From Acanthaster planci (taxonomy: Eukaryota; Echinodermata; Asteroidea; Valvatida; Acanthasteridae), in contig NW_019091599.1 of assembly GCF_001949145.1 (NCBI RefSeq), forward strand, positions 328,323 through 338,629: a DNA stretch of 10,307 nucleotides. The letters run 5' to 3'. Position numbers and translations under genes: made by a program. Positions 8,133 through 10,307 of the stretch are shown here, in pieces. Numbering within the stretch: position 1 is the stretch's first letter; each line of letters opens with the position of its first letter. The notes under the pieces are model-generated. The model had not been told where the DNA came from. It saw only the letters and a program-made list of their open reading frames with translations, and searched no databases.

Positions 8133-8921
8133 TTAGGGCACTGCATATGCGGTTTACGCAATACACGTTTCTGCTGTCAGCCAACTCTGATTGGTATGTG
8201 TATTGAGGATGACCTGCACTTTAAATCAGTACGCATGTACTGGGCTAACGTATGTGCGACCAATGTATTGTGTCATTGCTTGAACATTTATTCTGGCTTT
8301 AACTATACATGTACAAATTATGAAATTACATTTTTGACCGAAAAGTACATTAGAATCAACAAAAGGAAGAAGCAAGTTTTCAATTTGACAGTCCAGCATT
8401 GCAGAGCAGGCTGCAAATTCCAGCCGATGGTGAATACACGGCTCAGGGCCCACTGTGGTGTTGCGAGGCACACAGTTTTACACAGAGGCTCCCTGTATTT
8501 CAGGGAGACTGTAGGCAAGGCCAAAGGAACGCCAATACCATGGAGGAAAATTTGCATTATGTATTGGCAAAACAAAGGAAATCTCTTTGTGCGCACACAC
8601 TATAAGCACAACCATGCCAAGCATCACCATGAGATCGTGCCAACAATTAGCACAATTTTCTTCTGTAGTAAGCATGACTATTCTGCTTACTGTTCAGCAG
8701 CGCCATGGCAATTGGCCCAGATAATGGCGCACATGATTTTACGATGGTTTATTTTCCAGTTACAGATACCAATTGCCACTATGTTGCAAAGCAAAGATAA
8801 TGTAACAACCATGTTAACTCACAATGGAGATTCATTTCTGTCAATTATCTGGCTTGCATTTAATGTTTTTGATAGAACGTCCAGTATCGAAATTTTTGAC
8901 ATTTCGACATTGGCAAAATAA
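8133..8921 (+). CDS. Unrecognised 262-codon open frame (241 codons from the first ATG)
   Basis: This is the longest open frame in the window. It is open from after TAG 8130-8132 to TAA 8919-8921, and the first ATG is at 8196 in weak context (ggtATGt). If stops occur at about 6% of codons, as base composition suggests, a run this long is expected well under once in 10 kb. The predicted protein is rich in His, Cys and Thr. Residues 93-146 (numbered from the ATG) weakly recall a FLYWCH-type zinc finger: LYF at 100-102, W116, C120, YW at 123-124 and a KHNHAKHHHE segment at 137-146. However, the second Cys is missing and the W-to-C spacing is wrong. The C-terminal third has hydrophobic stretches but no clear membrane helix. 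Other frames here, including the - strand, are also unusually open, so a stop-poor composition could explain it. It may be a single-exon gene, a transposase relic or chance. Confidence 0.3.
   Translation, partial: LGHCICGLRNTRFCCQPTLIGMCIEDDLHFKSVRMYWANVCATNVLCHCLNIYSGFNYTCTNYEITFLTEKYIRINKRKKQVFNLTVQHCRAGCKFQPMVNTRLRAHCGVARHTVLHRGSLYFRETVGKAKGTPIPWRKICIMYWQNKGNLFVRTHYKHNHAKHHHEIVPTISTIFFCSKHDYSAYCSAAPWQLAQIMAHMILRWFIFQLQIPIATMLQSKDNVTTMLTHNGDSFLSIIWLAFNVFDRTSSIEIFDISTLAK
8489..8507. repeat. Perfect 7-bp hairpin inside the long open frame
   Basis: CTCCCTG-TATTT-CAGGGAG has a 7-bp stem and 5-nt loop. It lies in the middle of the open frame. No function is implied by sequence alone. Confidence 0.7.
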
Positions 8922-8922
8922 A
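8917..8922 (+). promoter_or_regulatory. AATAAA poly(A) signal overlapping the stop of the long frame
   Basis: The canonical hexamer AATAAA at 8917-8922 overlaps the TAA stop at 8919-8921. An AT-rich run follows. The nearest GT-rich sequence is some 60-80 bp on (about 8980-9005), farther than usual. In AT-rich DNA the hexamer is common, so it gives only mild support to transcription ending here. Confidence 0.3.
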
Positions 8923-9593
8923 TTTGATATCACATAATCAAGTAATATAATATATATCAAGTAAAACCTCTGGCTGAGTGGCCGAACATGTTTCTTTTGT
9001 CAATGTATTACATTGGGTGCGTACCGGAAATTGTTTCTATTTTGGAGTTCTATTGTTTGGTCACACAGGAAGGGCTTGGCCAAGTTTTAGGATGGGTAAA
9101 GTTATACAGTGTTATAATGCAAGTGTTGTTGAATACAAGTTACTGGATATAGCTCTTGTTGTTATTGTGCTGACAACATCATGGAATCCACCACTCTTTA
9201 CTTTTGAATAAACCTGAGCTTTCATGATTACAAATTCCATGTTCATGTGTCCCCTCTTTTTGGAAACCCTCAATAGGAGGACAAGAACCTGATAGTTTAC
9301 GCAATACTATGACTAAGCCTAAGCTGGCCATGTGTGAAATTTGGATCCTTGGCATTCTTGACGCAACAAACTGAAAATGTTATGACCAGGAGATTGGAAC
9401 CAGTCCAGAATTTTGTGCTTATGTACAACACTGTGTCTGGCTTTGATCACAAATGCTGCTAAGTGCTATACGGTTGTGCTGAATAATGATGGCAAACTCG
9501 TTATGTTCGTTCCATAAAGTGTGGTGAACTTCTTGCCATTTAGATAAACTGTGAAGACAGTGGAAAATAGGGAAAATCCAATGAAAAAAAACA
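8923..9593. other. Unassigned stretch
   Basis: It contains a short (TA)n run near 8945-8957 and a TGGCTGAGTGG that resembles a tRNA box A near 8970, without a box B. No coding or RNA gene signature holds up. Confidence 0.5.
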
Positions 9594-9672
9594 GCAGGGC
9601 AAGGAGAATTTTGGCGGGGTGGCAAAACTTTAGTAAGGCGGTCTAAAATTTGTGCAGGGCGACCCGCCCTGC
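9594..9672 (+). repeat. GC-rich minisatellite with about 20-bp units, capped by a hairpin
   Basis: Four degenerate units follow a pattern of GC-rich block plus AAAATTT core: 9594-9613 (GCAGGGCAAGGAGAATTTTG), 9614-9635 (GCGGGGTGGCAAAACTTTAG plus TA), 9636-9653 (AGGCGGTCTAAAATTTGT) and 9654-9672. The last unit is a perfect 8-bp inverted repeat, GCAGGGCG-ACC-CGCCCTGC. It may be the end of a dispersed element whose limits I cannot define. Confidence 0.7.
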
Positions 9673-10075
9673 TAAAACCCCACGTGGAGAATACTGCCAG
9701 TAATTACCACATGATGTACGTTGATAAAGGTTTGGAATCTTTTACTAAGGTCATTAAGTCAAGAATCAGAACATATAACAATATGAAAAGCCCAATTACA
9801 AAAATGGTTTGATTTTTTTTCATGATCAATTTAAGAAAATTACACGTAGGTGCTTAATTTGCATACAAATACACGTACATTGGCTTTTAAAGGTTTTTAT
9901 TCTGCACTGATTGATTTTGAATCTAATATCATCATCTCTTTTGCAGTTTCTTAGGATCTCTTTCATAGTTAGGTGGTTTAATTATATTTTTTCAGTCACC
10001 CACGGTTATTTTAATTAGTTGTAACATTCACTGAGTATGAAATTCCGCCTCCACAGCAGTGTGGGAAGAGTCTCC
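9673..10075. other. Unassigned AT-rich stretch
   Basis: It contains a good acceptor-like site (ctcttttgcAG at 9945-9946) with no credible exon after it, and a second one at 9996. Otherwise it is plain AT-rich sequence. Confidence 0.5.
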
Positions 10076-10288
10076 TAATGAATACCTACCCGAACAGTCA
10101 CTAAAATATGCAAATACCTTTGCATTCGCTTCGATTCGTTAAAAACTTTATAAACCGTAGTGCACCCTCTAGGCCCATGATGCATACATAATGGCACAGC
10201 CGCCATGTATGTCCTTTTTCAGAGCATGAGGCCCAAGCCAGTGTGGGGAGGACAAGAGGGCTGTGAATGTTTAAGTAGGTATTCATTA
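10076..10288. mobile_element. 213-bp MITE with TA ends, second family
   Basis: TAATGAATACCTAC at 10076-10089 and GTAGGTATTCATTA at 10275-10288 form a perfect 14-bp inverted repeat that starts and ends in TA. This can be read as TA target duplication plus a 12-bp terminal repeat ATGAATACCTAC. Weaker pairing continues inward (CCGAACAGTCAC against TTAAACATTCAC, 8 of 12). It has no coding capacity. The ends do not resemble the CAGTGGAA family, so this is a different family, probably Tc1/mariner-like by its TA target. The orientation is undefined. Confidence 0.7.
10108..10125. repeat. Palindrome ATGCAAA-TACC-TTTGCAT inside the second MITE
   Basis: Perfect 7-bp arms with a 4-nt spacer. The left half reads ATGCAAAT, the octamer bound by POU-domain factors. 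Whether it is bound is unknown. Confidence 0.75.
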
Positions 10289-10307
10289 CAGTAAAAGGTA
10301 ATCGATG

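Noticed and set aside
8965-8985. TGGCTGAGTGG resembling a tRNA or SINE box A
   Set aside because: No box B (GGTTCRANTCC type) follows at 30-60 bp, and no cloverleaf can be drawn.
9920-10015. Splice acceptor-like sites at 9945-9946 and 9996
   Set aside because: The frames after them stop within about 25 codons and show no protein features. T-rich AG sites are common in this DNA.

Overview
The window looks like non-coding nuclear DNA from an animal, most likely a marine invertebrate. It is AT-rich by eye, has no bacterial-style gene packing, and holds a decayed CR1/L2-type LINE, two short inverted-repeat DNA transposons, microsatellites and other diverged repeats. The palindrome TACATGTA is strongly over-represented, which I associate with marine invertebrate genomes (echinoderm, amphioxus, hemichordate, mollusc). 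I cannot name the species.

Layout. 1-400: unassigned, with one open run at the left edge. 400-945: the 3' end of a LINE on the + strand (reverse-transcriptase C-terminal region, two frameshifts, in-frame stops, triplet microsatellite tail). 950-1560: unassigned sequence. 1562-1638: one terminal fragment of a MITE, on the - strand. 1893-2055 and 3636-3775: two diverged copies of an unnamed repeat. 2399-2490: a cluster of small hairpins. 2573-2726: a CpG-richer patch. 3780-6900: mostly featureless AT-rich DNA with a few candidate splice acceptors and short open frames. 6907-7380: a near-complete MITE of the same family as the fragment at 1562, with TA target duplication and repeated subterminal motifs. 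8133-8921: the longest open frame (262 codons), whose stop overlaps a canonical poly(A) signal. 9594-9672: a GC-rich minisatellite ending in a perfect hairpin. 10076-10288: a second, unrelated TA-flanked MITE.

No gene could be identified by family. The only candidate worth testing as a gene is the frame at 8133-8921. The best-supported content is transposable-element debris. I see no operon, CRISPR array, tRNA, rRNA or multi-gene system.
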